64,000 nucleotides of DNA from Actinomycetota bacterium (GCA_009773565.1 WSXY01000005.1:62001-126000); one strand, 5' to 3'. Shown: positions 9,204 to 19,299, counted from the stretch's first letter. Made by a program: numbers and translations. The notes: generated by a model not told the origin, from the sequence alone.

Positions 9204-10160
9204 ATGCCCACACTGACAATCGGAACTCGCACGGCCCGGCTGCCCATCGTTCAGGGCGGCATGGCTGTCCGCATCTCGATGGCTCCTCTGGCGACTGCAG
9301 TCGCTCAAGCCGGCGGGGTCGGCCTCATCGCAGGTTCGGGACTCACGGCAGAAGAACTTGCCGCAGAAGTCAGAGCCGCGCGCGAGGCGACCGACGGCGT
9401 TATCGGCGTCAACATCATGGTCGCTATCCGCAAGTTCAAGGAGCTCGTGCACGCGGCGATCTCTGAAGGCGCCGATCTCATCGTCTGCGGGGCCGGGTTC
9501 TCGCGAGACGTCTTCACCTGGTGCCGTGACGCGGGCGTCGAGTGCGTCCCGATCGTCGGCTCTGAGCGCGTCGCCAAGCTCTCGCAGCGCTTCGGTGCCT
9601 CTGCGGTCGTCGTTGAGGGCCACGAAGCCGGCGGGCACCTCGGTACGGACGAGTACATGCTCGATCTGCTGCCGAGGATCGTCGAAGCCGTCGATATCCC
9701 TGTCATCGGCGCCGGTGGCGTCATCACGGGTGCCGACATCAAACGTGCGCTCGACAAGGGTGCCGCCGGCGTCCAGATGGGCTCCCGGTTCGTAGCGACT
9801 GTCGAGTCATCCGCGTGCGATGCGTTCAAACAGATGTACGTCGATTCGACCGATGAGGACATCGTCTTGATCAAGAGCCCTGTCGGGCTCCCGGGTCGCG
9901 CACTCCGGAATCCGCTCACCGACCGGCTCCTGGCTAACGACTACCCGCCGATCGAGCGGTGCGTGGCGTGCCTGAAGGAGTGCGGCAAGGAGTACTGCAT
10001 CGTCGACAAACTGGTTCTCGCCCAGACAGGAGACGTCGAGAAGGGTCTGGTGTTCGCCGGATCAGCCGCGGCTCGCGTACACGATATTCCGACGGTCGAG
10101 GTTCTCATGAAGCGCCTCGTCGCCGAGTGGCAAGCTGCCAGCGAAGGAGGACTCGCATGA
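9204..10160 (+). CDS. Second FabK-like enoyl-ACP reductase / nitronate monooxygenase with Cys cluster
   Basis: A 318-residue FMN TIM-barrel protein of the FabK/2-nitropropane dioxygenase superfamily (LPIVQGGMAVRIS, EGHEAGGHLGTD, IGAGGVITGAD, QMGSRF). Unlike the first copy it carries a C-terminal cysteine cluster, CVACLKECGKEYC, that could hold a metal or Fe-S centre. The start is the ATG at 9204 or the GTG at 9198, both after GGAGG; the longer frame from 9117 would translate through the hairpin. The 3' end overlaps fabF by 4 bp. It may act on a different acyl chain or be a nitronate monooxygenase. Confidence 0.8.
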   Translation: MPTLTIGTRTARLPIVQGGMAVRISMAPLATAVAQAGGVGLIAGSGLTAEELAAEVRAAREATDGVIGVNIMVAIRKFKELVHAAISEGADLIVCGAGFSRDVFTWCRDAGVECVPIVGSERVAKLSQRFGASAVVVEGHEAGGHLGTDEYMLDLLPRIVEAVDIPVIGAGGVITGADIKRALDKGAAGVQMGSRFVATVESSACDAFKQMYVDSTDEDIVLIKSPVGLPGRALRNPLTDRLLANDYPPIERCVACLKECGKEYCIVDKLVLAQTGDVEKGLVFAGSAAARVHDIPTVEVLMKRLVAEWQAASEGGLA

Positions 10161-11386
10161 GAAGAGTCGTCGTCACGGGCGTCGGCGCGGTCTCCGCGCT
10201 CGGCGTTGGAGCCGCGACCAACTTCGACGCGCTTGTAGCGGGTCGCTCGGGCGTCGCGCCGATCACGGCCTTCGACGTCAGCGAGTACTCCACGCAGTTC
10301 GGCGCGTACCTGAACGACTGGGATCCATCACCGTGGCTTGACTCGAAAGAGGCCCGCCGCATGGCACGCTTCCAGCAGTTCGCGGTCGTCGCGGCTGACG
10401 AAGCGCTCAAGGATTCCGGTCTCGTCATCGACGAGTCGAACGCTGAGCGTGTCGGAGTCATCGTCGGCTCCGGTATCGGCGGCCTGGGCACCATGGAGGA
10501 CCAGCACACGATCCTCCTCGAGAAGGGTCCCAGCCGGGTCAGCCCGTTCCTCGTGCCGATGATGATCGTCGACCTTGCGGCGGGGCATATCTCGATCCGC
10601 AGCGGCGCCAAAGGCATCAACTACGCACCCGTCTCGGCGTGCGCCACCGGTAACCACTCACTCGGCGAAGCGGCCGAGGTGATCCGCCGCGGCCAGGCGG
10701 ACGCCGTCATCGCTGGCGGTTTCGATTGCGGCATCACCCCGCTCGGGCTTGCCGGTTTCGCGGCCGCCCGCGCGCTCTCGACCCGCAACGACGATCCCAC
10801 TGCCGCATCGAGGCCGTTTGACGCCGGTCGCGACGGCTTCGTGATCGGTGAGGGCGGCGGCATTCTGGTGCTTGAAGAGCTCGAGTCCGCTCGGGCGCGC
10901 GGTGCGCGGATCTACGCCGAACTCGTCGGCTACGGCGCCACCGCTGACGCGTATCACATGACCGCTCCTGCACCCGATGGCAACGGCGCGCGTCGCGCGA
11001 TGATCCAGGCGCTCGAGCAATCGGGTCTGTCACCCGCTGACATCGGCTACATCAACGCACACGGGACATCCACACAGCTTGGCGATGCTGCCGAGACGGG
11101 CGCGATCAAGGCCGTCTTCGGTGACAACGCACCGCCCGTATCCAGCACCAAGTCCATGACCGGCCACCTGCTCGGCGGGGCCGGGGCGCTTGAAGCCGTC
11201 GTCTGCGTGCTCGCACTGCGAGACGGCATCCTGCCACCCACGATCAACCTCACGGTCCCGGATGCGGCGTGTGACCTCGATTACGTGCCGAACGTCGCCC
11301 GCACGGCAAGCGTGTCAGCCGCACTCAGCAACTCATTCGGTTTCGGCGGTCACAACGCGTGCCTCATCTTCGCGCACGTGTCATGA
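10157..11386 (+). CDS. fabF: 3-oxoacyl-ACP synthase II
   Basis: A 409-residue elongating condensing enzyme of fatty-acid synthesis. The active-site Cys162 sits in VSACATGNH, with the two catalytic His in NAHGTST and GFGGHNA. The ATG overlaps the preceding stop (ATGA), and its own stop overlaps the rnc start in the same way. It closes the fab cluster. Confidence 0.96.
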   Translation: MRRVVVTGVGAVSALGVGAATNFDALVAGRSGVAPITAFDVSEYSTQFGAYLNDWDPSPWLDSKEARRMARFQQFAVVAADEALKDSGLVIDESNAERVGVIVGSGIGGLGTMEDQHTILLEKGPSRVSPFLVPMMIVDLAAGHISIRSGAKGINYAPVSACATGNHSLGEAAEVIRRGQADAVIAGGFDCGITPLGLAGFAAARALSTRNDDPTAASRPFDAGRDGFVIGEGGGILVLEELESARARGARIYAELVGYGATADAYHMTAPAPDGNGARRAMIQALEQSGLSPADIGYINAHGTSTQLGDAAETGAIKAVFGDNAPPVSSTKSMTGHLLGGAGALEAVVCVLALRDGILPPTINLTVPDAACDLDYVPNVARTASVSAALSNSFGFGGHNACLIFAHVS

Positions 11387-12090
11387 CCGACACTGCCGAT
11401 AGGCTTGCCGCCGTCGAGAAGGTCCTCGGCTACACGTTCCGGGACCGTGGGCTGCTCGATACCGCGCTGACGCATCCCTCGCACGCTACCGAGAACGCGG
11501 GCGACAGCTACGAGCGCCTCGAGTTCCTGGGTGACTCTGTCCTCGGATTCGTCGTCGCAGAGGAACTCTTCCGCGCGCATCCGGATTCTCCTGAAGGCGT
11601 GCTCACGAATCGCAAGGCCGGAGTCGTCACCGGCGAGACGCTCTCCGCGGTTGCTGAGGAGCTCGGTCTCGCGGAGTTCATGCGGCTTGGCAAGGGTGAG
11701 GCGCGTAGTGGCGCGCGCGGGCGCGCGTCTCGACTGGAGAACGCCTTCGAGGCGCTTATCGGTGCGGTCTATCTCGACGGAGGCCTGGAATCTGCCCGGG
11801 AGCTCGTTCTACGACTCCTCGCGGATGCGATCGAATCCAGTGAAGGGGCCATCAGAACCGGGGGTTCGAAGTCGCTCCTGCAGGAGCACACGCAAGGGGT
11901 CCTCGGCACGCTACCTGAGTACCGGCTGGTCTCCGAGACGGGCGATCCTCATGACCGGGTGTTCGTAGTGGAAGTCGTCGTCAACGGTGCGGTCTGTGGT
12001 TCCGCCGAGGGTCGCTCCAAGAAGGAAGCCGAGAAGGCGGCCGCGGCAGCGGCGCTGAGCACGCTCGGCGCTCACCAAACGGGGGAGTAG
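11383..12090 (+). CDS. rnc: Ribonuclease III
   Basis: A 235-residue double-strand RNA endonuclease for rRNA and mRNA processing. The signature ERLEFLGDSVLGFV near residue 45 and a second acidic cluster (ENAFEALIGAVYLDGG) form the Mg2+ site; a dsRNA-binding domain (KSLLQEHTQG to EKAAAAAALS) ends the protein. The start overlaps the fabF stop by 4 bp. The rnc-smc-ftsY order is widely conserved. Confidence 0.96.
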   Translation: MTDTADRLAAVEKVLGYTFRDRGLLDTALTHPSHATENAGDSYERLEFLGDSVLGFVVAEELFRAHPDSPEGVLTNRKAGVVTGETLSAVAEELGLAEFMRLGKGEARSGARGRASRLENAFEALIGAVYLDGGLESARELVLRLLADAIESSEGAIRTGGSKSLLQEHTQGVLGTLPEYRLVSETGDPHDRVFVVEVVVNGAVCGSAEGRSKKEAEKAAAAAALSTLGAHQTGE

Positions 12091-12180
12091 CGCGCCTTTC
12101 CTGTGGTAGCATGGTGCGCGTCGCCGAGAGGCGTCTGCACGACTCGCTCGCAGTGGGGAACTCATCCGGAAGGGTCGCCG

Positions 12181-15100
12181 TTGTACCTCAAGTCACTCAC
12201 GCTCAAGGGCTTCAAGTCCTTCGCCGACCGCAGCCGCATGGCACTCGAGCCCGGTGTGACGGTCATCGTCGGCCCGAACGGCTCCGGCAAGTCCAACATC
12301 TCGGACGCGGTCCTCTGGGTTCTTGGCGAGCAGTCCGCGAAGTCGCTGCGCGGCAACTCGATGGAAGACGTCGTCTTTGCCGGGTCGTCGGCGCGGCAGG
12401 CAGTGGGAATCGCCGAGGTCGACCTCGTTCTCGACAACTCTGAAGGCACGCTGCCGCTTGAATTCGACGAAGTCACCATCTCGCGGCGGATGTTCCGCAA
12501 TGGCGAGAGCGAATACTTCATCAACCAGTCGCCGTGCCGACTCATGGACGTGCAGGAGCTGCTGCACGACACGGGTCTTGGCCGCGACACCCACTCGATC
12601 ATCAGCCAGGGCCGTCTCGACGAGGTTCTGAACTCCAAGCCGGAAGACCGCCGGACGCTCATCGACGAAGCCGCCGGTGTCCTCAAGCACAAGAAGCGCA
12701 AGGAGCGCGCGCTGCGCAAGTTGACGTCGATGGACGTCCACGTCGACCGCATCCGCGACATCTTGAGCGAGATCGACCGCCAGTTGCGGCCGCTCGCGCG
12801 TCAGGCGACGAAAGCCTCCGAGTACCGCGATGCGGCCGCGCAACTGCGCGACCTTGAGATCGCTCTCGCCGTGACCGACCTGCGCACGCTGCAGGGGGAG
12901 TGGGACGGCGTCGAGAAGTCCGAGCGCGAGCAAGACGCGGAAGTCGATCTGGCGCGCTATCGCCTCGCCGAGAAGGAGCGCGAGCTCCAGAGCTTCCAGT
13001 CGCTGCTCGAGGAGAAAGGCCTCTTCGTCGGCGACCTCGGCGAGCAGCGCCGGCGACTCCAGTCCTGCCTCGAGCGCCTGAACTCCGGGCTGCTCCTGCT
13101 CGAAGAGAAGGGCAAGAACCTCGTCGAGCGGCTCTCAGAACTCCGTCAGAAGATCCACCAGAACGAATCACGCCTTGGCTCACGCGGAACGGAAGGCGAG
13201 CAGATCGCCGAGGAACGCGCGGTCACCGAGGCGCGCCTCCAGGCGCTCTACTCGCAGCTTGGTGCCCTGCGGCTTGAATCCGAGGCCGCGCGTAAAGGTC
13301 GCATGGCCGCAGAAGATGCGCTTTCGGCATCGCTTGCGGATCAGCGTCGCGCGCGGAAGGAAGCCGACGACGCCCGCGCCGACCTTGCTTCGGTCCAGCA
13401 GGCGCTCTCGGGCTTCTCGCTTGAGTCAGACATGCTCGCCGAGCGCATCGAGGCCGTCAGGACCCAGCGCTCCGCTCTCGCACAGACACTCACGTCCCGG
13501 CGCGACCGGGTTGAAGCGCTCGGCGCCCGTCTCGACCACTCGCGCAAACAGGCGACGCTTGCGGAATCCGACGTTGACCGTCGTGTGCGACTTCTCGAGA
13601 GCCGCAATGCCGATCTTGCAACACGCCGCAGCGAGCTTGCCGATGTACGCGCCGAGATTCGTGCGCTCGAGGAGATCGACCGCGCGTTTGACGCCGCCTC
13701 ACCCGCGCATGCGTGGCTGATCTCGAAGGAGCGCGAACTGCCGGACGTCATCGGCCCCGTGACCGAGCACATCTCGGCGCCGGAAGAATACGAGACGCTC
13801 CTCGAGAATGCACTTGGTGCTGACGTCTTCTGCGTGCTGGTGAAGTCGCGCGATGCGGCTGGGTCTGTTCTCGCACTCCTGCAGGACAACGACGTCGGCG
13901 ATTTCGCGCTCATGCCGCTCGACGGGACAGCTGTCTCGTGTCCGGACGGCCCCGGGACGCCGCTGACCGATCTTGTGAGTTGCGATGAGGGCATCTCGCA
14001 CGCACTCGGGGCACTTATCGGAGACATCCGCGTCGTCGACTCGCTGGAAGACGCGCTTCGTGCGGCTGCAAAGCCCGGCGTGCAGTGCCGGTTTGCGACG
14101 CGCGCGGGCAACATCGTGTGGCCGACCGGTAAAGTTCGAGTCGGGCAGCAGTTGAGCGGCGATGCGAGCGTGCTTGGCCGCAAGCGTCGCATCACCGAGC
14201 TCCGTGACCGCCTCTCGGCAGTCGACGCCGCGCTTGGCGATGCTGAAGCCGGCGTCGCCACCGCGACTGAAGCGCTCGGTGCCGCACAGCAGGATGCGCT
14301 GGCACTTACTCAGACGATCGCCGTCCTCGGCGGAGAAGCTTCATCAGCGCGTGAAGAGGTCGGCCGTCTCGAGCAGTCGGTTACCGAACTCGACACAGAA
14401 TCCTCGCGTATCGACCTCCGCATCCGCCAGATCGAGGAGCGCACAAGTAAGGACCGCCCACAGGAGCGCAAACTCGCAGATGCCATCCAGACCGGCCTTG
14501 CGCGCATCGAGGTTCTCGAAGAGGATGCCGCCCGCCTGCGCGAGGAGCGCGACACGCGCTTCCGAGACGAGACCGCCGTCTCCAACCGCCTTTCCACCTG
14601 CCAGGTCGAGATCGCTGCCGTCTCCGAGCGCGAGGTGCACCTCAAGCGGCGTCACGCGACCGTCAACGCTGACCGTGACGAGCTTGCTGTGCTCGTCGAG
14701 CAGTCAACGCAGACCGCGGCTTCTCTCGAGATCCTGCGCGAGCGTCTCCAGCCGCTGCACGACCTGTACGCGGACTTGCTTGAGCGCGCCGAGCACTGGG
14801 CCGTACGTCTCCGTGACCGTGCCCGCTTCGAGCAGGCCGACTCAGAGTCGCTTCGCACGACGATCCATACCGCCCAGGAGGGTGTCAGAACGGCCCAGGC
14901 GGAGATCGATATCGTCAACGAGGCGATGGCTGACATCAGGATCGCAAAGGCTCAACTTGAGGTCCAGGTTCGCTCTGCCGCTGCACGTATCGTCGACGAG
15001 CTTGGGTTGTCACTTGAGAGCGCACTTGAATTCGAGCCGGTTGCCGATCGCCAGACCACGGTCGATGCAGCGCACCGTCTTCGCAAGAAGATCGCTAACC

Positions 15101-15726
15101 TCGGGCCGGTCAACCCGGTCGCCGTCGAAGAGTACGAGCAGCTTGGCGCGCGACGCGAGTTCCTCCAGCGCCAGCTTGATGACCTCAACGCGAGCCGTTC
15201 GGCGCTCCAGAAGGTCATCACCGCGATCGATCGCAAGATGCGAGACCGCTTCCTCGAGACGTTCGAACTCGTCGACCACCACTTCCAGGAGATCTTCTCG
15301 CTGCTCTTCCCGGGCGGGCAGTCGGCACTCACGTTGACCGACCCCGATGATCCCGAGACCACCGGCGTTGAAGTCGTCGCTCAGCCTCGTGGTAAGCGAC
15401 TCTCGAAGATGACGCTGCTGTCAGGTGGCGAGAAGTCGCTCACCGCACTCGCGCTTCTGTTCGCCGTCTACCGCACGCGGCCGTGTCCGTTCTACATCCT
15501 CGACGAGGTCGAAGCAGCGCTCGACGACACCAACCTGCGCCGCTTCATCGCCTTCGCGGACAGCATGCGAGGCCACACCCAGTTCCTCATCGTCACGCAC
15601 CAGCGTCGAACGATGGAGATGGCCGACGTGCTCTACGGTGTGTCCATGCAGTCTGACGGCGTATCGAAGCTCGTCAGCCAGAAGATCGAGCAGGCGCGTC
15701 GAACGACCGAGGTCGTCCCGTCGTGA
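12181..15726 (+). CDS. smc: Chromosome segregation protein SMC
   Basis: A 1181-residue condensin ATPase. The P-loop GPNGSGKS is at residues 31-38, long coiled coils flank a hinge around residues 520-640, and the ABC signature LSGGEKSLTAL starts near residue 1080, followed by Walker B (FYILDEVEAALDD). The start is the TTG at 12181 (LYLKSLTLKGFKSF), preceded by GGAAGGG; reading from the ATG at 12103 would add a non-homologous tail. The end overlaps ftsY by 4 bp. Confidence 0.97.
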   Translation: MYLKSLTLKGFKSFADRSRMALEPGVTVIVGPNGSGKSNISDAVLWVLGEQSAKSLRGNSMEDVVFAGSSARQAVGIAEVDLVLDNSEGTLPLEFDEVTISRRMFRNGESEYFINQSPCRLMDVQELLHDTGLGRDTHSIISQGRLDEVLNSKPEDRRTLIDEAAGVLKHKKRKERALRKLTSMDVHVDRIRDILSEIDRQLRPLARQATKASEYRDAAAQLRDLEIALAVTDLRTLQGEWDGVEKSEREQDAEVDLARYRLAEKERELQSFQSLLEEKGLFVGDLGEQRRRLQSCLERLNSGLLLLEEKGKNLVERLSELRQKIHQNESRLGSRGTEGEQIAEERAVTEARLQALYSQLGALRLESEAARKGRMAAEDALSASLADQRRARKEADDARADLASVQQALSGFSLESDMLAERIEAVRTQRSALAQTLTSRRDRVEALGARLDHSRKQATLAESDVDRRVRLLESRNADLATRRSELADVRAEIRALEEIDRAFDAASPAHAWLISKERELPDVIGPVTEHISAPEEYETLLENALGADVFCVLVKSRDAAGSVLALLQDNDVGDFALMPLDGTAVSCPDGPGTPLTDLVSCDEGISHALGALIGDIRVVDSLEDALRAAAKPGVQCRFATRAGNIVWPTGKVRVGQQLSGDASVLGRKRRITELRDRLSAVDAALGDAEAGVATATEALGAAQQDALALTQTIAVLGGEASSAREEVGRLEQSVTELDTESSRIDLRIRQIEERTSKDRPQERKLADAIQTGLARIEVLEEDAARLREERDTRFRDETAVSNRLSTCQVEIAAVSEREVHLKRRHATVNADRDELAVLVEQSTQTAASLEILRERLQPLHDLYADLLERAEHWAVRLRDRARFEQADSESLRTTIHTAQEGVRTAQAEIDIVNEAMADIRIAKAQLEVQVRSAAARIVDELGLSLESALEFEPVADRQTTVDAAHRLRKKIANLGPVNPVAVEEYEQLGARREFLQRQLDDLNASRSALQKVITAIDRKMRDRFLETFELVDHHFQEIFSLLFPGGQSALTLTDPDDPETTGVEVVAQPRGKRLSKMTLLSGGEKSLTALALLFAVYRTRPCPFYILDEVEAALDDTNLRRFIAFADSMRGHTQFLIVTHQRRTMEMADVLYGVSMQSDGVSKLVSQKIEQARRTTEVVPS

Positions 15727-16640
15727 GCGCCGCCTGGTTCGACCGGCTCTCAGCCGGACTCTCGCGCACACGCGAACAGCTCTCGGGGCAGCTCAACGTC
15801 TTGCTGCGCCGCGGACCGGATCTGGATGACGAGTTCTGGAACGACCTCGAGGAAGCGCTGATCTCCGCCGATATGGGCGCGCCTGCGGTCGGCGAGATGG
15901 TCGCCCGGCTGCGTGACGCGGCAACGCGCCAGGCGCTGCCGGACGCAGAAGCGGTTCTCCAGCATCTGGCCGAGGAGATCGCCCGCGAAGTCACCCTTCC
16001 TGAGGCAGTCGACTTCCTCGACGAACGTCCCGTCACGATTCTCGTCATCGGCATCAACGGCACCGGCAAGACAACGACTGTCGGGAAGCTTGCAAAGGCA
16101 GCCGCCGAGGAGGGTCGCTCGGTCCTGATCGGTTCTGCGGATACCTACCGTGCAGCCGCAGTCGAGCAGCTCCATGTATGGGCAGACCGCGCGTCGGTTC
16201 CGATCGTTGAACGCGAGCGCGGCACTGACCCCGCGTCAGTGGCCTTTGAGTCCGTCCGTGCTGCACACGCGAGCGGGGCTGACCTCCTGCTCATCGACAC
16301 TGCCGGCCGTCTCCACACATCGAAGGACCTCATGGCCGAGCTCACCAAGGTCAAGCGGATCGTTGAGCGAGAAAGCAAAGCCCCCGTCCGTACACTACTC
16401 GTCATGGACGCGACGACCGGGCAAAACGGCCTCACACAGGCACGCGAGTTCCGTGACGCCGTGGGCGTCGATGGCATCGTCATCACGAAGCTCGACGGTA
16501 CTGCGAAAGGCGGCATCGCCGTCGCCGTATCCCGGGACCTCGGGGTGCCGATCCTGCGGATTGGCGTGGGGGAGTCTGCAGACGACCTCCGTCCCTTCAA
16601 CGCGGCCGAGTTCGCCTCGGCGCTCGTCGGGCTGAGCTGA
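15723..16640 (+). CDS. ftsY: Signal recognition particle receptor FtsY
   Basis: A 305-residue SRP-receptor GTPase that brings ribosome-SRP complexes to the membrane. NG-domain motifs are GINGTGKTTT, DTYRAAAVEQL, DTAGRLHTSKDLM and TKLDGTAKGG. It lacks the long acidic N-terminal A domain of enterobacterial FtsY, as usual in Gram-positive-type bacteria. The GTG start overlaps the smc stop as GTGA. A signal peptidase and the partner GTPase Ffh follow. Confidence 0.96.
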   Translation: MSAAWFDRLSAGLSRTREQLSGQLNVLLRRGPDLDDEFWNDLEEALISADMGAPAVGEMVARLRDAATRQALPDAEAVLQHLAEEIAREVTLPEAVDFLDERPVTILVIGINGTGKTTTVGKLAKAAAEEGRSVLIGSADTYRAAAVEQLHVWADRASVPIVERERGTDPASVAFESVRAAHASGADLLLIDTAGRLHTSKDLMAELTKVKRIVERESKAPVRTLLVMDATTGQNGLTQAREFRDAVGVDGIVITKLDGTAKGGIAVAVSRDLGVPILRIGVGESADDLRPFNAAEFASALVGLS

Positions 16641-16645
16641 ACACC

Positions 16646-17194
16646 ATGGCGATGCCACGCTTCATCCCGACACTCCCATCAGACCGGAAGCACCTGCCGC
16701 TCGTGGTAGGGCTCATCGTGATGCTCACGGCCCTCGTGGGCGTGCTATACATCACGCATGACTTCGCCAAAGTTGACGGCGATTCGATGAACCCGACGCT
16801 GCTCAGTGGTGATCGGATGTTGATCACCAAGGGGTATCCGTCACCAACGCGCGGCGACATCATCTCGTTCAGAGCGACTATCAGCGGAAAGCCGGACACG
16901 CTCATCAAGCGCGTTGTAGCTATTGCTGGCGACACGGTCGAAGTTTACGGAGACCGGGTGTTCGTGAACGGCGTGGAGCCGTCGATCGACAATGTGGTGC
17001 TCATCGGCCAGGAGCAGTTCCATCTCGGACCCTTCACCATCCCTCCCGGACAGGTGTACGCGATGGGCGACAATCGCCCTATATCTCTCGATAGTCGATT
17101 CATCGGCGGGATACCGCTCAAGAACATCCGCGGCAAGATCGTCTGGATCTTCTCGCCGATCACTCGCTTCCGTCACATTGACTCGAAGGGCTGA
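16646..17194 (+). CDS. lepB: Signal peptidase I (first copy)
   Basis: A 182-residue type I signal peptidase with one N-terminal membrane helix (about residues 18-38) and an extracytoplasmic serine-lysine dyad: Ser47 in GDSMNPT and Lys88 in LIKRVVAIAGD. The MGDNR box and ISLDSRFIG complete the family signature. It starts 5 bp after ftsY, between the two SRP genes. A paralogue lies at 21490. Confidence 0.93.
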   Translation: MAMPRFIPTLPSDRKHLPLVVGLIVMLTALVGVLYITHDFAKVDGDSMNPTLLSGDRMLITKGYPSPTRGDIISFRATISGKPDTLIKRVVAIAGDTVEVYGDRVFVNGVEPSIDNVVLIGQEQFHLGPFTIPPGQVYAMGDNRPISLDSRFIGGIPLKNIRGKIVWIFSPITRFRHIDSKG

Positions 17195-17239
17195 CGCTCG
17201 TAGCCTGGGAACTCACCGAAACCGCGACCGAGGATGGTC

Positions 17240-18589
17240 ATGTTCCAGAATCTCAGTGATCGGCTCCAGGCAGTCTTCTCGCGCCTCACTGGCCGTGGAA
17301 AGCTCTCCGAGTCCGACGTCGACGAGGCGATGCGCGAAGTTCGACTCGCGCTGCTGGAAGCGGACGTCAACTTCAAGGTCGTCAAAGAGTTCGTTGCGCG
17401 CGTCCGCGAGCGGGCGATCGGTATCGATGTCATGCAGAGCCTCACGCCGGGCCAGATGGTCGTCAAGATCGTGCTGGAGGAGCTCACCGCGCTCATGGGC
17501 GGCAACGAGGTCCGTCTCGCGCTTTCGGGCCGCATGCCCAACATCATCATGCTCGTCGGCCTGCAGGGCTCGGGAAAGACCACGGCCACTGCAAAGCTTG
17601 CGAACGTCTTGCGCAAGCAGGGCAAGCGGCCGCTGTTGGTCGCCTGCGACGTCTACCGCCCGGCCGCCATCGACCAGCTCGAGGCGCTCGGTAAAGAACT
17701 CGACATCCCGGTCTACCGTGGCGAGGGGACCGACGCGGTCGCCATCGCCAAGGCCGGCGTTAAGGACGCCATCGACCGTCTGCGGGACGTCGTCATCATC
17801 GACACTGCGGGCCGCCTGCACGTCGATGAAGAGATGATGGACGAGGCCGCGCGCATCAAGGCAGCGGTACGTCCCGAACAAGTGCTCATGGTGATCGACG
17901 CGATGACCGGTCAGGACGCCGTCAATGCCGCGACCGCGTTCTCCGAGCGAGTCGATTTCGACGGCGTGATCATCTCCAAGATGGACGGCGACGCCCGTGG
18001 TGGCGCCGCACTCTCCGTTCGCGCGGTCACCGGGAAGCCGGTTCTTTTCGCCAGCATGGGGGAGAAGCTCGACGCGCTCGAGCCGTTCCGACCCGATGGC
18101 ATGGCCCGGCGAATTCTCGGCATGGGCGATGTGGTTTCGCTCATCGAGAAGGCGCAGGACGCCTTTGACGAAAGCACGTCCGTTGAGGCCGAGGAACGCA
18201 TGCGCGCGGGCACGCTCACCCTCGACGACTTCCTCGGGCAGCTCCGCCAGATTAAGAAGATGGGCTCGATCAAGGACATCATGGCGATGCTCCCCGGTGC
18301 CAACAAGCTTCCGAAAGACGCCCAGATCGATGAAGGTGCACTCGTGCGCACGGAAGCCATCATCCAGTCGATGACCATGCGCGAACGCGTCAAGCCCTCC
18401 GTCATCAACGGATCGCGGCGCGAGCGTATCGCCACGGGCGCCGGCGTGACCGTGTACGACGTGAACCAGATGCTCAAGCAGTTCGCCCAGGCGCAGAAGA
18501 TGGTCAAGCAGCTTCAGTCGTCCCAGGGCAAGCGCAAGGGCAAGAACCGCGGGTTCCCGGGAATGCCCGGGATGGGTTCGCCGTTCTAG
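17240..18589 (+). CDS. ffh: Signal recognition particle protein Ffh
   Basis: A 449-residue SRP54 GTPase with N, G and M domains. The P-loop GLQGSGKTT starts at residue 107, and DTAGRLHVDEEMMDEA and SKMDGDARGG follow. The C-terminal M domain is Met-rich (MGSIKDIMAMLPGANK, QSMTMRERV) and ends in a basic Gly-rich tail. The ATG at 17240 is preferred to the one at 17234, which sits too close to the GAGG site. The 3' end overlaps the opposing rhomboid-like gene by 4 bp. Confidence 0.96.
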   Translation: MFQNLSDRLQAVFSRLTGRGKLSESDVDEAMREVRLALLEADVNFKVVKEFVARVRERAIGIDVMQSLTPGQMVVKIVLEELTALMGGNEVRLALSGRMPNIIMLVGLQGSGKTTATAKLANVLRKQGKRPLLVACDVYRPAAIDQLEALGKELDIPVYRGEGTDAVAIAKAGVKDAIDRLRDVVIIDTAGRLHVDEEMMDEAARIKAAVRPEQVLMVIDAMTGQDAVNAATAFSERVDFDGVIISKMDGDARGGAALSVRAVTGKPVLFASMGEKLDALEPFRPDGMARRILGMGDVVSLIEKAQDAFDESTSVEAEERMRAGTLTLDDFLGQLRQIKKMGSIKDIMAMLPGANKLPKDAQIDEGALVRTEAIIQSMTMRERVKPSVINGSRRERIATGAGVTVYDVNQMLKQFAQAQKMVKQLQSSQGKRKGKNRGFPGMPGMGSPF

Positions 18590-19299
18590 CCCGGTTCCGA
18601 CGAGCGCCTTCGACCGATGATCGATGAGAGCGCGCCGAGGGGCAGCGCGATCATATGTGCGATGTTCGCAGACAGCTCACGCACCTCCTCGACAAGCGCT
18701 CCGAGCGGGATTATGAGGGCTAGCACCAGAGCGCTGAACGTTGCGCCCAGAAGCGCAAGCCGCACGCGCTTTGTCACTGGTAACGACACGAGTACGAGAC
18801 CGAGACACCCGAAGTATCCTGCGGAGGGTCCGACGTCGCGCGCTGCCACAAGTGCGGTTCCGAGCGGGTCGCCCGAGAGGTGCAACGGTAAGGCGACGAG
18901 AAACGACTCGATCAGTAGCGTCGCTAGGTGCACGCCCCAGAACGTCAGCGCGGTCCGCAAAGAGCCCCGGAGCCACTCCGCGCTGCCGACGAAGGCCAGA
19001 ACCGCCAGAAGCGCGAGATGGAAGACCGCGCCGCCATCGGTCACCACAGCCGATGTCAGGGCGCGCCAGATCTCGAGTTGCCAGAGATCCCGGGGGGCAA
19101 CGCCCAAGCTTTCGAGGGCGCCCGTTGTTATGGTCGCGAAACGAGTACCTGTCATCCATGCAGCAACACGCAGAGCGGTGAGCATGCTGATGGTGAATCT
19201 GAATCTCCACAGCATACCGAGCGCTCGGCGAAGCAAGCTGGGTTTGGTCACTTCATGTGCCGTGCCGGATGACACCGCCACGAGCTTCTCCTCATCCAT
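18586..19299 (-). CDS. Rhomboid-like multi-pass membrane protein
   Basis: A 237-residue membrane protein with about six hydrophobic segments, and the only minus-strand gene I support in the window. GPSAGYFG resembles the rhomboid serine motif GxSG, and the His in NIAHMIALPLGAL resembles the catalytic His helix; the segment before them (WQLEIWRALTSAVV) matches the rhomboid W-R pattern. It may be an intramembrane protease or an inactive relative. It converges on ffh with a 4-bp overlap and diverges from rpsP, so its promoter lies in 19300-19430. Confidence 0.6.
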   Translation of the reverse strand: MDEEKLVAVSSGTAHEVTKPSLLRRALGMLWRFRFTISMLTALRVAAWMTGTRFATITTGALESLGVAPRDLWQLEIWRALTSAVVTDGGAVFHLALLAVLAFVGSAEWLRGSLRTALTFWGVHLATLLIESFLVALPLHLSGDPLGTALVAARDVGPSAGYFGCLGLVLVSLPVTKRVRLALLGATFSALVLALIIPLGALVEEVRELSANIAHMIALPLGALSSIIGRRRSSEPG

